Counted from the stretch's first letter, positions 53,910 through 64,000 are shown. The stretch is 64,000 nt of DNA from Paenalkalicoccus suaedae (GCF_006965545.2 NZ_CP041372.2:3905554-3969553); one strand, 5' to 3'. Numbers and translations: made by a program. The notes: generated by a model from the sequence alone, not told the origin.

Positions 53910-54770
53910 TTAATACTCTTCCTGTTCCGCATACATTTTCTCCAAGATACGAGCTAAATCTTCTTCATTAGTAAAGTCGATTTCAATCTTTCCTTTGCTC
54001 TTCCCTTGTTTAATTTGCACATTCGTACCAAAGTACGTTTTAAGCTTTGATTCTCTATCACGTATAAAGGGACTAACCGTTCGCTTCTTTTTTGTTCCAC
54101 GTGAAACATTTTTGTTTGAAGTCTGGATCCATTCCTCTAATTGACGAACACTCATGCGCTCTTTTTCGATCTTTTTTAGGAGACCCTCTAATTGTTGTGT
54201 ATTTTTTAATCCTAATAACGCTCTAGCATGACCCATAGAGATACGAGATTCAGATAAGTGCTTTTGAGCAACCGCTGGTAGCTGGAGTAGTCGAACGTGA
54301 TTGGCAATATGAGGACGACTTTTACCAAGTCTTTTAGCTAATTCCTCCTGAGTTACTTGCAAATGCTCCATTAACTTCTGATAAGCCTTCGCTTCTTCGA
54401 GCGGGTTTAAATTCTCACGTTGGAGATTCTCTATCAACGCAATTTCCATCATATCGTCATCTGTTAGCTCTTTAACGATAGCAGGGACTGCCTTTAAACC
54501 AGCTTCTTTAGCTGCTCGAAATCGTCTTTCACCAACGACTATCTCGAAGCCTTTTATACTTTTACGAAGAATAATAGGCTGGACTACGCCGTATGTTTGG
54601 ATAGAGTCGGCTAGCTCTTGCATTGCTTCCTTGTCGAACGTTTTTCGAGGTTGATAAGGATTGGGACGTATTTGACTTAGCTTAATATCCTCTACTTTAC
54701 CTTCTACTTCCACTTCTTCTTTATCAGTAGGAAAGAAAGCACCTATGCCTTTACCTAACCCTTTAGCCAT
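53910..54770 (-). CDS. parB: Chromosome partition protein ParB (Spo0J)
   Basis: 286 residues. [13 protein letters not shown] start, the ParB/Srx CTPase domain ([56 protein letters not shown]), the helix-turn-helix ([20 protein letters not shown]) and a C-terminal dimer domain. It binds parS, spreads as a CTP-dependent clamp and loads SMC. A parS lies inside its own gene. It overlaps soj by eight bases. Confidence 0.96.
   Translation of the reverse strand: MAKGLGKGIGAFFPTDKEEVEVEGKVEDIKLSQIRPNPYQPRKTFDKEAMQELADSIQTYGVVQPIILRKSIKGFEIVVGERRFRAAKEAGLKAVPAIVKELTDDDMMEIALIENLQRENLNPLEEAKAYQKLMEHLQVTQEELAKRLGKSRPHIANHVRLLQLPAVAQKHLSESRISMGHARALLGLKNTQQLEGLLKKIEKERMSVRQLEEWIQTSNKNVSRGTKKKRTVSPFIRDRESKLKTYFGTNVQIKQGKSKGKIEIDFTNEEDLARILEKMYAEQEEY
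54093..54108. promoter_or_regulatory. parS site within parB
   Basis: TGTTCCACGTGAAACA matches the Bacillus parS consensus TGTTNCACGTGAAACA fully. B. subtilis also carries a parS within spo0J. Confidence 0.97.
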
Positions 54771-55524
54771 GCGTGATCACTTCCTTTGCAAGATCCGTAT
54801 AAACCTCTGCTCCCCGAGATTTTGGATCATATGTAATGATAGGTTCACCGTGACTTGGCGCCTCTCCTAAACGGACGTTACGTGGAATAATTGTTTGAAA
54901 TACTTTCTCTCTAAAATACTTTTTGACTTCCTCAATTACTTGAAGACCTAAATTTGTTCGCGCATCTAGCATTGTTAACAAAACGCCTTCAATCTCTAGA
55001 TCATGGTTTAAATGCTTTTGTACTAATCTTACTGTATTTAAAAGCTGGCTAAGTCCTTCAAGCGCATAGTATTCACATTGAACTGGAATCATAACTGAAT
55101 CAGATGCCGTTAATGAATTAAGCGTTAAGAGACCAAGTGATGGTGGACAGTCAATAATGATATAATCATAGTCTTCTTTCACATCTTCAATTGCTCTTTT
55201 AAGTCTAACTTCACGAGAAATAGTCGGAACAAGCTCGATCTCCGCTCCTGCAAGCTGAATAGTAGATGGTAGCACAGCAAGATTCTCTACTGAAGTTGGT
55301 CGTATAACGTTTTTAGCTGGTGTATCATCGACAAGCACATTATAAATACACTCATCAATTTCTCCCTTATTGACACCTATGCCACTAGTTGTATTCCCTT
55401 GAGGATCAATATCAATAATTAATACTCGTTTACCTTCGTTTGCTAAACATGCACTTAAGTTAACGGCCGTCGTCGTTTTACCGACTCCACCCTTCTGGTT
55501 CGCAATTGCAATAACCTTTCCCAA
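54763..55524 (-). CDS. soj: Chromosome partition ATPase ParA (Soj)
   Basis: About 253 residues. The start is taken as TTG at 55524, giving [20 protein letters not shown] as in B. subtilis Soj, with GGCAGGTGA five bases upstream; the GTG at 55533 overlaps this ribosome site. Deviant Walker [24 protein letters not shown] and [14 protein letters not shown] are present. It acts with ParB in origin segregation and regulates DnaA. Confidence 0.95.
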   Translation of the reverse strand: MGKVIAIANQKGGVGKTTTAVNLSACLANEGKRVLIIDIDPQGNTTSGIGVNKGEIDECIYNVLVDDTPAKNVIRPTSVENLAVLPSTIQLAGAEIELVPTISREVRLKRAIEDVKEDYDYIIIDCPPSLGLLTLNSLTASDSVMIPVQCEYYALEGLSQLLNTVRLVQKHLNHDLEIEGVLLTMLDARTNLGLQVIEEVKKYFREKVFQTIIPRNVRLGEAPSHGEPIITYDPKSRGAEVYTDLAKEVITHG

Positions 55525-55696
55525 TGCTGTCACCTGCCTACATTCTTTCTGATTGCTTGGTTCATTTTTACATGCCCTTTCATTCTAGCATGAATTTTCG
55601 AAAAAAGAATTAATCTCACGACCTATTTTACAAGTCTTTTTCTTGAGACCCCTTCTTTTTTTCGATAGGGTACATTGTATATATGATGGTATATTC

Positions 55697-55711
55697 GATA
55701 GGCACCCTATC
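55697..55711. repeat. Palindrome in the soj-noc gap
   Basis: GATAGG and CCTATC flank CAC; a further half copy TCGATAGGGTA lies about 38 bases upstream. It could be an operator for soj or a replication-linked site. No gene in 55534-55744. Confidence 0.35.
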
Positions 55712-55744
55712 AGATTTGATGTAGCGTAAGGATTTTCTCCTAGC

Positions 55745-55786
55745 AAAAAAAGAGACACCTCTAATTGAAAAAGGGCCTCTTAGCTG
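55745..55786 (-). terminator. Terminator of noc
   Basis: On the minus strand AAGAGGC and GTGTCTCTT can pair around an A/T loop, followed by TTTTTTT. Confidence 0.65.
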
Positions 55787-55818
55787 AATCATTTAATTTA
55801 TAACAATGGAAACATGTA

Positions 55819-56667
55819 TTATTTTTTAGGAATTCGAATAGTAAATTGATAGTAATCATCATGTTCTTCTTCATCTGTATCAATAGACATGCCTGTTTGA
55901 GCCACCATATCAACAGATTTCCGAATCGTATTCATCGCAAGACGTGTATCGCGAGAGACAGCTTTTCGAACTGGTTTAGGTTTCTTAGGCTTGTCTTCTA
56001 ACAATGATTTCACGACTTCCTCTGTCTGTTTTACATTTAAATCATCTTTAATGATGCGATGAAGAACAGTTTCTTGCTTTGTAGCATCCTTTAAAGGAAT
56101 TAACGATCGTGCATGCCTCTCTGATATTTCTCTTTTAAGTAACGCATCCTGTACAACTGCAGGCAGGTGAAGAAGACGTAGTTTATTCGCTACTGTTGAT
56201 TGTCCTTTACCTAAACGTTGTGCAAGACTCTCTTGAGTCAACTCATGAAGCTCCAACAGCTTCGAATAAGCAACTGCTTCTTCAATAGATGTTAACTCTT
56301 CACGCTGGAGATTCTCAATCAGAGCTACGGAAGCCGTTTTTTTATCATCAAAATCTTTGATGACAGCAGGGATTGTTTCCATACCAATTTTTTGAGAAGC
56401 TCGAAAGCGTCGTTCTCCCGCTATAATCTCAAACTTACCGTCAATCTCACGGACTACTATTGGCTGAATAATTCCATGAGTTCTTATTGTTTGAGCTAAC
56501 TCCTCAATTCTCTCATCCACGAAAACGGTCCGTGGCTGAAAGCGATTGGGCACAATATCTGCTACGTTTAATTGACGGACTACTTCTTCCCCATCAAGTA
56601 AACGCTCTTCGGTTGATTGATCATTTTTATCCTGTAATCCGAACAGCTTCGAAAATGATTGCTTCAT
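55819..56667 (-). CDS. noc: Nucleoid occlusion protein Noc
   Basis: 282 residues. [20 protein letters not shown] is the amphipathic membrane-targeting start of Noc; the ParB-like domain follows ([55 protein letters not shown]) and the helix-turn-helix [20 protein letters not shown]. It differs from Spo0J in the recognition helix, as expected for the NBS sequence. It prevents Z-ring assembly over the chromosome. Starts behind AAGGGTGGTGCACC. Confidence 0.95.
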   Translation of the reverse strand: MKQSFSKLFGLQDKNDQSTEERLLDGEEVVRQLNVADIVPNRFQPRTVFVDERIEELAQTIRTHGIIQPIVVREIDGKFEIIAGERRFRASQKIGMETIPAVIKDFDDKKTASVALIENLQREELTSIEEAVAYSKLLELHELTQESLAQRLGKGQSTVANKLRLLHLPAVVQDALLKREISERHARSLIPLKDATKQETVLHRIIKDDLNVKQTEEVVKSLLEDKPKKPKPVRKAVSRDTRLAMNTIRKSVDMVAQTGMSIDTDEEEHDDYYQFTIRIPKK

Positions 56668-56706
56668 GGTGCACCACCCTTACAAAACTTCCTTGCTAAC
56701 TTACAA

Positions 56707-56722
56707 TGTTTCACGTGAAACA
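56707..56722. promoter_or_regulatory. parS site upstream of noc
   Basis: TGTTTCACGTGAAACA is a perfect palindromic parS. It lies 40 bases upstream of the noc start. The rest of 56723-56925 shows no gene. Confidence 0.97.
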
Positions 56723-56925
56723 CATTTAAAATAGAGGAACGTATGTTTCCAAACGACTTATACACATACGTCGATTATATCACGAAGTTAGCTGAGAGGA
56801 TATGTAATTTTGCTCTTCTATGTTTCTAATATTCTCTCTGATGATTTATCGAGTAAAAAGCCTCGTAACACAAAAATGCGCTACGAGACCTATTTAATAC
56901 ATTCAATATCGTTATCGATTCTCAT

Positions 56926-57642
56926 TTACTCGATCGGTTGTTTATTTGGCGTACCTGGCTTTCTAGGATACGTTTTAGGAGTTTTCTTCACCTTATTTGC
57001 GATTAGAATAGACCGCTCACTCTCTTCAATGGGAAGCGAAAAGTCTACCTGTTCAATAAGTTCCACTCCTAGAAGTTTATATGCTTTCTTTGCGCTAGTA
57101 ACCTCTTCAGCTGCACCAGCGCCCTTCATCGCAACAAACTGTCCACCCTGTTTTACTAATGGTACGCATAGTTCTGCTAATACGGGTAGCCGTGCAACCG
57201 CTCTTGATATAGCTAAATCATACTGCTCTCGATGCTCAGGCTTCCTTGCAAACTGCTCTGCTCGATCATGATAGAACGATACACCAGTTAAATTTAGTTC
57301 CTCCGCTAGCGCGTTTAAAAATGTAATCCGCTTATTTAGTGAATCAACAATCGTTACGTCTAAATGAGGGAAGCAAATTTTAAGTGGAATACTCGGAAAA
57401 CCAGCACCGGCTCCAATATCTACAACAGATAAAGTTCTTGATAAATCTACTGAAAACGCAGCAGTTATGGAATCATAAAAGTGCTTTAAATAAACGGACT
57501 CCTTCTCCGTAATCGCCGTTAAATTCATACGTTCGTTCCAGTCCACTAAGATATGATGATAGCGACGAAACTGATCCTGCTGTTCAGCTGACAATACTAT
57601 TCCTTTTTCAGATAAAGCATCAACAAACATTTGCTCATTCAT
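56926..57642 (-). CDS. rsmG: 16S rRNA (guanine527-N7)-methyltransferase RsmG
   Basis: About 238 residues from ATG 57642 ([20 protein letters not shown]), six bases after GAGGTG. The SAM-binding block [20 protein letters not shown] and the conserved [20 protein letters not shown] are complete. It methylates G527 in the 530 loop. The start is 10 bases after the mnmG stop, so the two are one operon. Confidence 0.95.
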   Translation of the reverse strand: MNEQMFVDALSEKGIVLSAEQQDQFRRYHHILVDWNERMNLTAITEKESVYLKHFYDSITAAFSVDLSRTLSVVDIGAGAGFPSIPLKICFPHLDVTIVDSLNKRITFLNALAEELNLTGVSFYHDRAEQFARKPEHREQYDLAISRAVARLPVLAELCVPLVKQGGQFVAMKGAGAAEEVTSAKKAYKLLGVELIEQVDFSLPIEESERSILIANKVKKTPKTYPRKPGTPNKQPIE

Positions 57643-57652
57643 CATTTGCACC

Positions 57653-59548
57653 TCAATTAGAATCTCCAGCTACCTTTTGCAGTCTTCCCTGCTCTAAATA
57701 AACAAGTAAAACAGACACGTCAGCCGGGTTTACACCTGATACTCGGGATGCTTGCGCAACAGAAAGTGGTCGTACCTCCGCGAGCTTTTGGCGTGCCTCC
57801 ATGGCTAATCCGCTAATCGCATGGAAATCTAAGTCCACAGGAATCTTTTTGTTTTCCATTTTCTTTAGCTTTTCCACTTGTTCAAGCTGTTTTGCAATAT
57901 ATCCTTCATACTTTGTTTGAATCTCTACCTGTTCTTTCACATCGTCCGATAGCTCTTTCGGCGCTTTCGAAAGCTTCTCCATGTGCGCGTATGTCATCTC
58001 TGGACGCTTTAATAGAACTGCCGCATTCATCGCATCCTTTAACGCAGAAGAATTTGCTTCCTCCATTACCTGCTGAGATTCTTCAGATACTTTAATAGTT
58101 GTTTGCTTTAGTCGCTCTATTTCTTCTTTAATTTCTGCTTTTTTCAGTAAGAAACGCTCATAGCGCTCTTCAGATATTAGGCCCACTTCATAGCCTTTCT
58201 CAAGAAGACGCAAATCCGCATTATCATGACGAAGTAATAAACGATATTCTGCACGTGATGTGAGCAAACGATACGGCTCATTTGTCCCCTTCGTTACTAA
58301 ATCATCAATTAATACGCCAATGTATGCTTCTGAACGATCAAGGATTAACGCTTCTTTACCTAGTGCTTTACGAGCTGCGTTAATACCAGCCATAAGCCCT
58401 TGTCCAGCCGCTTCTTCATATCCACTCGTCCCATTAATTTGACCTGCTGTAAAGAGTCCGTCAATACGCTTCGTCTCTAGCGATGGCCATAGTTGTGTTG
58501 GCACAATGGCATCGTACTCAATTGCATAGCCAGGACGCATCATCCGTACATTTTCAAGACCTGGAATCGTACGTAAAATCGAGTGCTGCACGTCCTCAGG
58601 TAAGCTCGTAGATAGCCCTTGTACGTATACTTCTTTCGTATTTTTACCCTCTGGCTCTAAGAAAATTTGGTGGCGAGGCTTATCACTAAATCGCACCACC
58701 TTATCTTCAATAGATGGGCAGTAGCGAGGTCCCGTACCCTCAATCATTCCAGAGTACATAGGAGAACGTCCTAAATTGTTATTAATCAGCTGGTGCGTTT
58801 CGTCATTCGTGTATGTTAGCCAGCATGGAAGTTGATCTGTAATAAACTTTGTTGTTTCATACGAAAAAGCGCGTGGTACATCATCACCTGGTTGAATTTC
58901 CGTTTTACTGTAATCGATCGTATGACCGTTTACACGTGGTGGTGTACCTGTTTTAAAGCGAACCATTTCGAATCCTAGCTCCTGCAAATGGTAAGACAGA
59001 TTCACGGATGGTTGCATGTTATTTGGACCACTCTCATAGGAGAGCTCCCCTAAAATAACCTTTCCACGCAAATATGTTCCAGTTGTAATAACAACAGCTT
59101 TTGCATGGTATTCCGCTCCTGTTTGCGTAATAACACCTTTTACAACGCCATCTTCTACTAATAGCTTCTCTACCATACCTTGACGAAGCAAGAGGTTTTC
59201 CGTATCCTCAATTGTTTCCTTCATTTCGTGCTGATACAGGTATTTATCTGCCTGTGCGCGAAGTGCGCGTACAGCAGGACCTTTACCTGTATTTAGCATA
59301 CGCATTTGTATGTGCGTTTTATCTATATTTCGCGCCATCTCTCCGCCGAGTGCATCAATTTCACGCACAACAATTCCTTTAGCAGGACCTCCGACAGATG
59401 GATTACACGGCATGTAAGCGACAGCGTCTAAGTTTAGCGTCAGCATAAGCGTATTTGCACCAGCTCTAGCAGATGCAAGTCCAGCCTCTACTCCCGCATG
59501 ACCCGCGCCGATAACAATGACATCAAAATTTCCACCATGATAGCTCAT
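57653..59548 (-). CDS. mnmG: tRNA uridine-5-carboxymethylaminomethyl modification enzyme MnmG (GidA)
   Basis: 631 residues. FAD-binding Rossmann motif [21 protein letters not shown], the [21 protein letters not shown] block, [20 protein letters not shown] and the C-terminal GidA-associated helices ending in [20 protein letters not shown]. With MnmE it installs cmnm5U at tRNA wobble position 34. Starts behind AGAAGGAGG, 18 bp after mnmE. Confidence 0.96.
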   Translation of the reverse strand: MSYHGGNFDVIVIGAGHAGVEAGLASARAGANTLMLTLNLDAVAYMPCNPSVGGPAKGIVVREIDALGGEMARNIDKTHIQMRMLNTGKGPAVRALRAQADKYLYQHEMKETIEDTENLLLRQGMVEKLLVEDGVVKGVITQTGAEYHAKAVVITTGTYLRGKVILGELSYESGPNNMQPSVNLSYHLQELGFEMVRFKTGTPPRVNGHTIDYSKTEIQPGDDVPRAFSYETTKFITDQLPCWLTYTNDETHQLINNNLGRSPMYSGMIEGTGPRYCPSIEDKVVRFSDKPRHQIFLEPEGKNTKEVYVQGLSTSLPEDVQHSILRTIPGLENVRMMRPGYAIEYDAIVPTQLWPSLETKRIDGLFTAGQINGTSGYEEAAGQGLMAGINAARKALGKEALILDRSEAYIGVLIDDLVTKGTNEPYRLLTSRAEYRLLLRHDNADLRLLEKGYEVGLISEERYERFLLKKAEIKEEIERLKQTTIKVSEESQQVMEEANSSALKDAMNAAVLLKRPEMTYAHMEKLSKAPKELSDDVKEQVEIQTKYEGYIAKQLEQVEKLKKMENKKIPVDLDFHAISGLAMEARQKLAEVRPLSVAQASRVSGVNPADVSVLLVYLEQGRLQKVAGDSN

Positions 59549-59566
59549 GTTTGTTTCCTCCTTCTA

Positions 59567-60943
59567 TTATTTCCCTAAACAAAACTGAGAGAAGAGCTGA
59601 TCGATTAGACTTTCTTGTACAGTATCGCCAATAACCTCTCCAAGTAACTCCCAGGCTTTCGTAATATCTATTTGGACCATATCAATCGGCATTCCGCCGT
59701 GTGTCGCTTCAAGCGCGTCTTCAATTGCCTGCTTCGCCTGTTGCAACAAAGCAATGTGACGCGAGTTTGACACGTAGGACATGTCTCCTGCGTCTAAATC
59801 TCCTTCGAAGAAAAGCGCACGAATCGCCTCTTCTAATTCGTCTACTCCTTCATCTTGTAATAGTGAAGTTGAGACAACTGGATTTCGACCCGCAAGCTCT
59901 TGTACTCGCGATAGATCAAGGCGTTGCTCCAAATCTACTTTGTTCACAATGACAATCATATCGTTCGACGAAACTAGCTCGAATAATTCTCTATCCGCGT
60001 CTGATAATTCTTCGTTATAGTTTAACACGAGTAGTACGAGCTCCGCTTCATTAACAAGCTTTCTAGAGCGCTCCACTCCAAGACGTTCAACAATGTCTTC
60101 TGTCTCTCTAATTCCTGCTGTATCTAAAAGTTTAAGTGGCACTCCACGCACATTCACGTACTCTTCAATCACGTCGCGAGTTGTACCAGGAATGTCTGTC
60201 ACAATTGCTTTATTTTCGTGAACGAGACTATTTAACAACGAAGATTTCCCCACGTTTGGTCGACCAATAATAACGGTCGATAATCCTTCACGCAAAATCT
60301 TTCCTTGGTGAGCAGTCAGTAACAGCCTCTCAATTCCCTCTCTCACTTCTGAGCCACGTTCCTTTATCAGTTCAAGCGTCATTTCTTCTGCATCATACTC
60401 TGGATAATCAATATTTACTTCTACCGAAGCGACTGTTTCGAGCAACGATTGACGAAGTGTTTGGATACGCTGCGAAAGCTTTCCTTCTACTTGATTAATT
60501 GCTACGTTCATCGCCCGATCCGTTTTGGCGCGAATAAGATCCATGACGGCTTCTGCTTGTGAAAGGTCAATCCGACCATGTAAAAATGCACGCTTCGTAA
60601 ATTCGCCAGGCTCCGCTAAGCGCGCTCCGTGCGAAAGAATGAGCTGGAGTACGCGATTCACAGAGATCAGCCCACCGTGACAGTTGATTTCGATAATATC
60701 TTCTTTTGTATATGTTTTTGGTGCACGTAATACAGATACCATCACTTCCTCAATCGTATCGCCACTTTTAGGATCAACAATGTGCCCATAATTGATCGTA
60801 TGAGTGTCAACATCCTGAAGTGACTTTGTTCCCTTATATACGATGTCTGCGATAGCTACCGCCTGATCACCGCTAATCCGAACGATGCCGATCGCACCTT
60901 CTCCCATCGGCGTCGATATTGCTGCAATTGTGTCCATCTCCAT
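59567..60943 (-). CDS. mnmE: tRNA modification GTPase MnmE (TrmE)
   Basis: 458 residues from ATG 60943 ([20 protein letters not shown]), nine bases after AAAGGAGG; the frame further upstream is not family-like. The N-terminal THF-binding domain, the G domain (G1 [15 protein letters not shown]2/G3 [13 protein letters not shown] and [11 protein letters not shown]4 NKVD) and the C-terminal FCLGK motif with the essential Cys are all present. Confidence 0.96.
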   Translation of the reverse strand: MEMDTIAAISTPMGEGAIGIVRISGDQAVAIADIVYKGTKSLQDVDTHTINYGHIVDPKSGDTIEEVMVSVLRAPKTYTKEDIIEINCHGGLISVNRVLQLILSHGARLAEPGEFTKRAFLHGRIDLSQAEAVMDLIRAKTDRAMNVAINQVEGKLSQRIQTLRQSLLETVASVEVNIDYPEYDAEEMTLELIKERGSEVREGIERLLLTAHQGKILREGLSTVIIGRPNVGKSSLLNSLVHENKAIVTDIPGTTRDVIEEYVNVRGVPLKLLDTAGIRETEDIVERLGVERSRKLVNEAELVLLVLNYNEELSDADRELFELVSSNDMIVIVNKVDLEQRLDLSRVQELAGRNPVVSTSLLQDEGVDELEEAIRALFFEGDLDAGDMSYVSNSRHIALLQQAKQAIEDALEATHGGMPIDMVQIDITKAWELLGEVIGDTVQESLIDQLFSQFCLGK

Positions 60944-61099
60944 GTCACAACGCCTCCTTTCTCTTCTCCCTCTTTTTGACCGAAAAAAATGTATATGACT
61001 TCCATTAATAAATGAACTGATTCCAAATAAATAGATTATCATAGTTCAAGCCAAGAAGAAAGAGAAAAACGCTTGATGTTTATGGATCTTGATGGAAGT

Positions 61100-61117
61100 T
61101 TATCCACATGTGGATAA
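61100..61117. promoter_or_regulatory. Perfect palindrome of two DnaA boxes
   Basis: TTATCCACATGTGGATAA is two consensus DnaA boxes (TTATCCACA and its complement) back to back without a spacer. It lies in the 290-bp gap between mnmE and jag, about 3 kb from oriC. Apart from the jag terminator the gap has no other feature. Confidence 0.85.
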
Positions 61118-61167
61118 CATAATTTACTCCAATTCTTTAAAAACATCTTTTAGAGACCCATTTGCCT

Positions 61168-61212
61168 CCATGAAAAAAGCCCACTGGAATGTTATGTCCA
61201 GTGAGCTTTTCA
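61168..61212 (-). terminator. Terminator of the rnpA-yidD-spoIIIJ-jag operon
   Basis: On the minus strand AAGCTCACTGGA pairs with TCCAGTGGGCTT, followed by TTTTC. Confidence 0.85.
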
Positions 61213-61235
61213 AGCGATTATCTAGGATGACTGAA

Positions 61236-61853
61236 TTATTTTGGTATGACGACGATGCGTCGATGTGGTTCGCGACCATCAGAGCGTGTCTCAATGCCTT
61301 GTACGTTTTGTAACGCAGAATGAATGATCTTCCGCTCATGCGCGCTCATAGGTTCAAGATGAACCTCACGCTTTGTACGAGCCGCTTTATTGGCTACTCG
61401 TTCAGCAAGCTCAATCAATGTCTGCTTACGTCTCTCACGATAGCCCTCCGCATCCAAGTAAATACGCACATAGTTCTCTGAGTGTTTATTTGCTACAAGA
61501 TTAACAAGATATTGGAGAGAATCGAGTGTCTGACCTCGTTTACCAATTAAAACGCCGATATCTGTACCTGAGATTAAAAAGTAAATCCCTTCTTGTCTTT
61601 TTTCTGTAGCAACACTCGCGGCAACGCCCATTTTATCAATGGTTTCCCGCAAAAAGACTAGTGCCTCTTTTACTGGATCAGGTTTCAGGCGGAGCTCGAC
61701 AACTGCTGGCTTTCCACCGATTAAGCCTAAAAATCCTTTTTGAGCTTCTTCAATAACGTCAATGGTGACAGAATCTTTTGTCGCATCAAGCTTTTTAAGA
61801 CCTAGTTCAATTGCTTCTTCTACCGTCTTACCAGAAACAGTCACTTTATTCAC
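61236..61853 (-). CDS. khpB: RNA-binding protein Jag (KhpB)
   Basis: 205 residues with a Jag_N domain (VTVSGKTVEEAIELGLKKLD), a KH domain with GKRGQTLDSLQYLVN, and an R3H domain ending SDGREPHRRIVVIPK. It binds RNA, partners KhpA and influences wall elongation. The GTG start overlaps the spoIIIJ stop by one base, so they are translationally coupled. Confidence 0.95.
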   Translation of the reverse strand: MNKVTVSGKTVEEAIELGLKKLDATKDSVTIDVIEEAQKGFLGLIGGKPAVVELRLKPDPVKEALVFLRETIDKMGVAASVATEKRQEGIYFLISGTDIGVLIGKRGQTLDSLQYLVNLVANKHSENYVRIYLDAEGYRERRKQTLIELAERVANKAARTKREVHLEPMSAHERKIIHSALQNVQGIETRSDGREPHRRIVVIPK

Positions 61854-62653
61854 TAGCTTTTCGCTCCTCCCGCTTTCGCCTCTTCACGGCTTTTTCCTAC
61901 ATTTGGTCCAGTAATGAAATATGTCTGTGCGATCATAAATAAGTTACCGATAACCCAGTATAGCGCAAGTGCCGCTGGGAAGAATGCTGCAAAGGCAATA
62001 ATCATGATAGGCATGAGGTAAAGGAGAATGCGCATTTGCGGATTATCTTGTACCATCATCATCTTTTGCTGAATGTACGTTGTAGCTCCAGCAACTAACG
62101 GCAAAATAAAGAATGGATCCGCTGAACCGAGCTCAAACCATAGAAATTCTTGTGCTGCACCTGTATACGTAGGATCAACGTCTGGATTGATCTGTGGTGT
62201 ACGGATGATTGCGTGATAAAACGCAATTAAGATTGGCATTTGTACAAGGATTGGTAAACACCCAGCAAGCGGATTTACGTTATGCTTTTGGAACAGTTGC
62301 ATCATTTCCTGCTGTAGCTTTTGCTGAGTTTGCTGATCCTTTGCACTGTATTTCTCACGAAGCTCTGCCATGTGTGGCTGAAGAGCCTGCATAGCCTTTG
62401 TTGACTTTGTTTGCTTGATCATAAGTGGCAAAATGAGAATACGAAGTAAAATTGTTACGATAATAATCGCAAGTCCATAGCTGTTGTTTAATGCATCTGC
62501 GATCGTTGTCATTAACCACGAAAGTGGATAAACGAAAAACGGATCCCAAATCCCTGTATTCTCTGCACGGATCGGCTCATCGATGTTAAAACACCCTGTC
62601 ATAAGCAGCATGAAGCCGACAAGCAATGCTGCTAAACTAAGTTTCTTTCCCAC
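61853..62653 (-). CDS. spoIIIJ: Membrane protein insertase SpoIIIJ/YidC1
   Basis: 266 residues, GTG start behind AGGAGGATCAAGC. Lipoprotein signal [16 protein letters not shown] with lipobox MTGC, then five membrane segments and the YidC core ([19 protein letters not shown] with the groove Arg, and [20 protein letters not shown]). It inserts membrane proteins and is needed for sigma-G activation during sporulation. Confidence 0.95.
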   Translation of the reverse strand: MGKKLSLAALLVGFMLLMTGCFNIDEPIRAENTGIWDPFFVYPLSWLMTTIADALNNSYGLAIIIVTILLRILILPLMIKQTKSTKAMQALQPHMAELREKYSAKDQQTQQKLQQEMMQLFQKHNVNPLAGCLPILVQMPILIAFYHAIIRTPQINPDVDPTYTGAAQEFLWFELGSADPFFILPLVAGATTYIQQKMMMVQDNPQMRILLYLMPIMIIAFAAFFPAALALYWVIGNLFMIAQTYFITGPNVGKSREEAKAGGAKS

Positions 62654-62719
62654 GCTTGATCCTCCTATCTAGTTACTCCTATAACGCTCGGAGTCTTCCA
62701 AAAACCTTGATGTAAGTAA

Positions 62720-62947
62720 TCAGGACGAGTTCTTCTTTGGTGGAACCGGATCATGACCACCAGGATGAAAGGGCTGACATTTTAACAATCGAATAATCGT
62801 TAAATAGCTCCCCTTAAAGACACCATGCACGCGTAGGGCCTCAATGCCGTACTGCGAACAGGTCGGATAAAATCGACAGGTGGGTGGCGTATAGCGCGAT
62901 ATAAATCGTTGATAAAAACGTATTATCCCGATAAAAACATGCTTCAT
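62720..62947 (-). CDS. yidD: Membrane protein insertion efficiency factor YidD
   Basis: 75 residues. [20 protein letters not shown], then [19 protein letters not shown] and [14 protein letters not shown], the complete DUF37 pattern. It lies between rnpA and spoIIIJ, the usual place. Confidence 0.95.
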   Translation of the reverse strand: MKHVFIGIIRFYQRFISRYTPPTCRFYPTCSQYGIEALRVHGVFKGSYLTIIRLLKCQPFHPGGHDPVPPKKNSS

Positions 62948-62962
62948 ACACTACACCCTCTC

Positions 62963-63304
62963 TTACCGATGAAAAAGCTTGGCTACTTTTAATACATGCT
63001 GAAGCGATTTTTCCATTTCCGTGAGCGACATCTCTGTCACGGGCTTACGTGCTATGATCACCACATCACGGTTTTGATAAAGCGATTCAGTTTGAGGCCT
63101 TAATGCTTCCTTCATCAGGCGCTTCACACGATTCCGGACTACGGCATTCCCAAGTTTCTTACTTACCGATAATCCAATTCGAATATCCTGCTGATCTTCC
63201 TTCTTTACCTGGTACAAAACAAATTGACGGTTCGCAACAGAGTACCCATGCTGGAATACATATTGAAAGTCTTCGTTCTTTTTTAATCGATGCTCATTTT
63301 TCAC
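62963..63304 (-). CDS. rnpA: Ribonuclease P protein component
   Basis: 113 residues from GTG 63304 (MKNEHRLKKNEDFQYVFQHG), six bases after GAGGTG; a GTG nine bases upstream is part of this ribosome site. The RNR motif is in VSKKLGNAVVRNRVKRLMKE. It assists the RNase P RNA in 5' tRNA maturation. Unusually it is separated from rpmH by 242 bp with two terminator-like hairpins. Confidence 0.95.
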   Translation of the reverse strand: MKNEHRLKKNEDFQYVFQHGYSVANRQFVLYQVKKEDQQDIRIGLSVSKKLGNAVVRNRVKRLMKEALRPQTESLYQNRDVVIIARKPVTEMSLTEMEKSLQHVLKVAKLFHR

Positions 63305-63403
63305 CGTTGGCACCTCATCTGCTGCTTCTTGATATCGAACGCTCTTATTTTACCTAATATCGACCAGTGATTCAATCAAACCTCTGATCATTTGCTTCTA
63401 GAA

Positions 63404-63457
63404 AAGAAAAAAACCAGACGCGCATCAAATGACAAGGTCATGGCTTCGTCTGGTTAC
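63404..63457 (-). terminator. Second terminator-like hairpin between rpmH and rnpA
   Basis: On the minus strand AACCAGACG pairs with CGTCTGGTT, followed by TTTTTTT; the loop of about 30 bases is long and may fold further. Confidence 0.7.
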
Positions 63458-63513
63458 ACGTACGATATAAGTGTTCTCTTTCTAGTTGTTAGGAACCTGA
63501 CTCACAGGCTCCA

Positions 63514-63542
63514 AGAAAAAAGACCACTGGGTAATCAGTGGC
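63514..63542 (-). terminator. Terminator directly after rpmH
   Basis: On the minus strand GGCCACTG pairs with CAGTGGTC (one G-T pair) around a six-base loop, followed by TTTTTTC. Confidence 0.8.
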
Positions 63543-63546
63543 CAGA

Positions 63547-63684
63547 TTAAGCGGAAAGTACTTTTCTTCCTTTACGACGACGCGCCGCTAGTACGTGACG
63601 TCCGTTCTTCGTAGCCATACGCGCACGGAAACCGTGGTTCTTTTTGCGCTTACGATTGTTTGGATTGAATGTTGGTTTACCCAT
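63547..63684 (-). CDS. rpmH: 50S ribosomal protein L34
   Basis: 45 residues from ATG 63684 behind GGAGGTGTAATAG, too short for routine ORF calling. It reads [20 protein letters not shown], then [20 protein letters not shown] and ends KVLSA, the universal L34 sequence. It marks the left side of oriC in most bacteria, with dnaA divergent on the other side. Confidence 0.98.
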   Translation of the reverse strand: MGKPTFNPNNRKRKKNHGFRARMATKNGRHVLAARRRKGRKVLSA

Positions 63685-63769
63685 CTATTACACCTCCTGC
63701 AAAACACTCTTAAAAAAAAGTTAATTATTTTCATTCAGTACGTGTCCGGTGCTTTGGACAGTCTTGTAA

Positions 63770-63798
63770 ATTATAAGTTTTTCGTCTTCTACTGTCAA
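63770..63798 (-). promoter_or_regulatory. Consensus promoter of rpmH
   Basis: On the minus strand TTGACA (63798-63793), 17 bases, TATAAT (63775-63770): a perfect sigma-A promoter, as expected for a ribosomal gene. Confidence 0.95.
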
Positions 63799-63889
63799 GC
63801 CTCTTTTCTACGAAGCAACGAAAAGAGAACTTGTACATCTTTTAAAGATCTTCGACAAAACATCGTTGCTCCTACTCTATTTTGCTGAT

Positions 63890-64000
63890 TGTGGACAACT
63901 TTCGACAGTAAATATTGTTGTCCACGAGACTATTTTGAGTTTGTGCACACTATCTAGTACTGTGGAAAACTTTTGACCACAAGGAGTGGGATTGTGTGGA
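63890..64000 (+). other. Left edge of oriC / dnaA upstream region
   Basis: Near-consensus DnaA boxes occur here: TGTGGACAA (63892-63900), TTGTCCACG (63919-63927), TTGTGCACA (63941-63949) and TGTGGAAAA (63962-63970), with TGTGGA at the window end. The G at the third position differs from the TTATCCACA used elsewhere in the window. dnaA itself should begin beyond 64000. Confidence 0.75.

Overview
The window comes from a low-to-medium GC, endospore-forming Bacillaceae chromosome and runs up to the left edge of oriC. The diagnostic block at the right end, all on the minus strand, is yyaC - DUF554 - spo0J/parB - soj - noc - rsmG - mnmG - mnmE - jag - spoIIIJ - yidD - rnpA - rpmH, followed by the first DnaA boxes upstream of where dnaA should lie. 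The walRKHIJ-htrC operon, purA, dnaB, rplI, gdpP, yybS, rpsR, ssb, rpsF and ychF keep the order known from Bacillus subtilis. An osmoprotectant (OpuC-type) ABC transporter set into this core block suggests a salt- or alkali-adapted relative rather than B. subtilis itself.

Layout. 1-10,260: an AT-rich accessory island with defence character: a truncated McrB-like restriction protein, a membrane protein and an HNH nuclease, an IS3/IS150-type element, then a caspase-fold protease, a UG/Abi-like reverse transcriptase, a structured leader RNA with an antisense type I toxin-like peptide, and a HEPN/zinc-ribbon protein. The island abuts the 3' end of rlmH, the gene used as the SCC integration site in staphylococci. 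10,268-18,835: rlmH, an S-layer-homology pseudogene, small envelope genes, a glycolipid-binding-like protein, a TPR protein, a photolyase, a 103-bp tandem repeat array and a GGDEF protein. 18,836-24,668: a five-gene peptide ABC transporter. 25,065-26,961: an aldehyde dehydrogenase plus DUF779 pair with a perfect cre site. 27,175-29,150: T-box-controlled argS, followed by a cluster of DnaA boxes. 29,402-36,617: yyzF, htrC and the Wal cell-wall regulon operon. 37,190-39,277: five tRNA genes and purA with PurBoxes. 39,743-44,489: dnaB, rplI, gdpP, yybS. 44,682-48,015: the osmoprotectant transporter. 48,544-64,000: the ribosomal/ssb cluster and the chromosome segregation, tRNA-modification and oriC-proximal genes.

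The most interesting locus is 5,209-9,756: RT, caspase and HEPN genes on one strand, with a 388-bp gap upstream of the RT that can fold into four hairpins and carries, on the opposite strand, a short membrane peptide ORF whose Shine-Dalgarno is locked in a hairpin. A second broad theme is replication control: DnaA-box clusters at 29.2 kb and 61.1 kb, two perfect parS sites and a possible Noc-binding site. A third is a family of intergenic arrays with a shared 21-bp period but a different core word at each locus.

All protein calls are from reading sequence and recalled family motifs; no database search was run.
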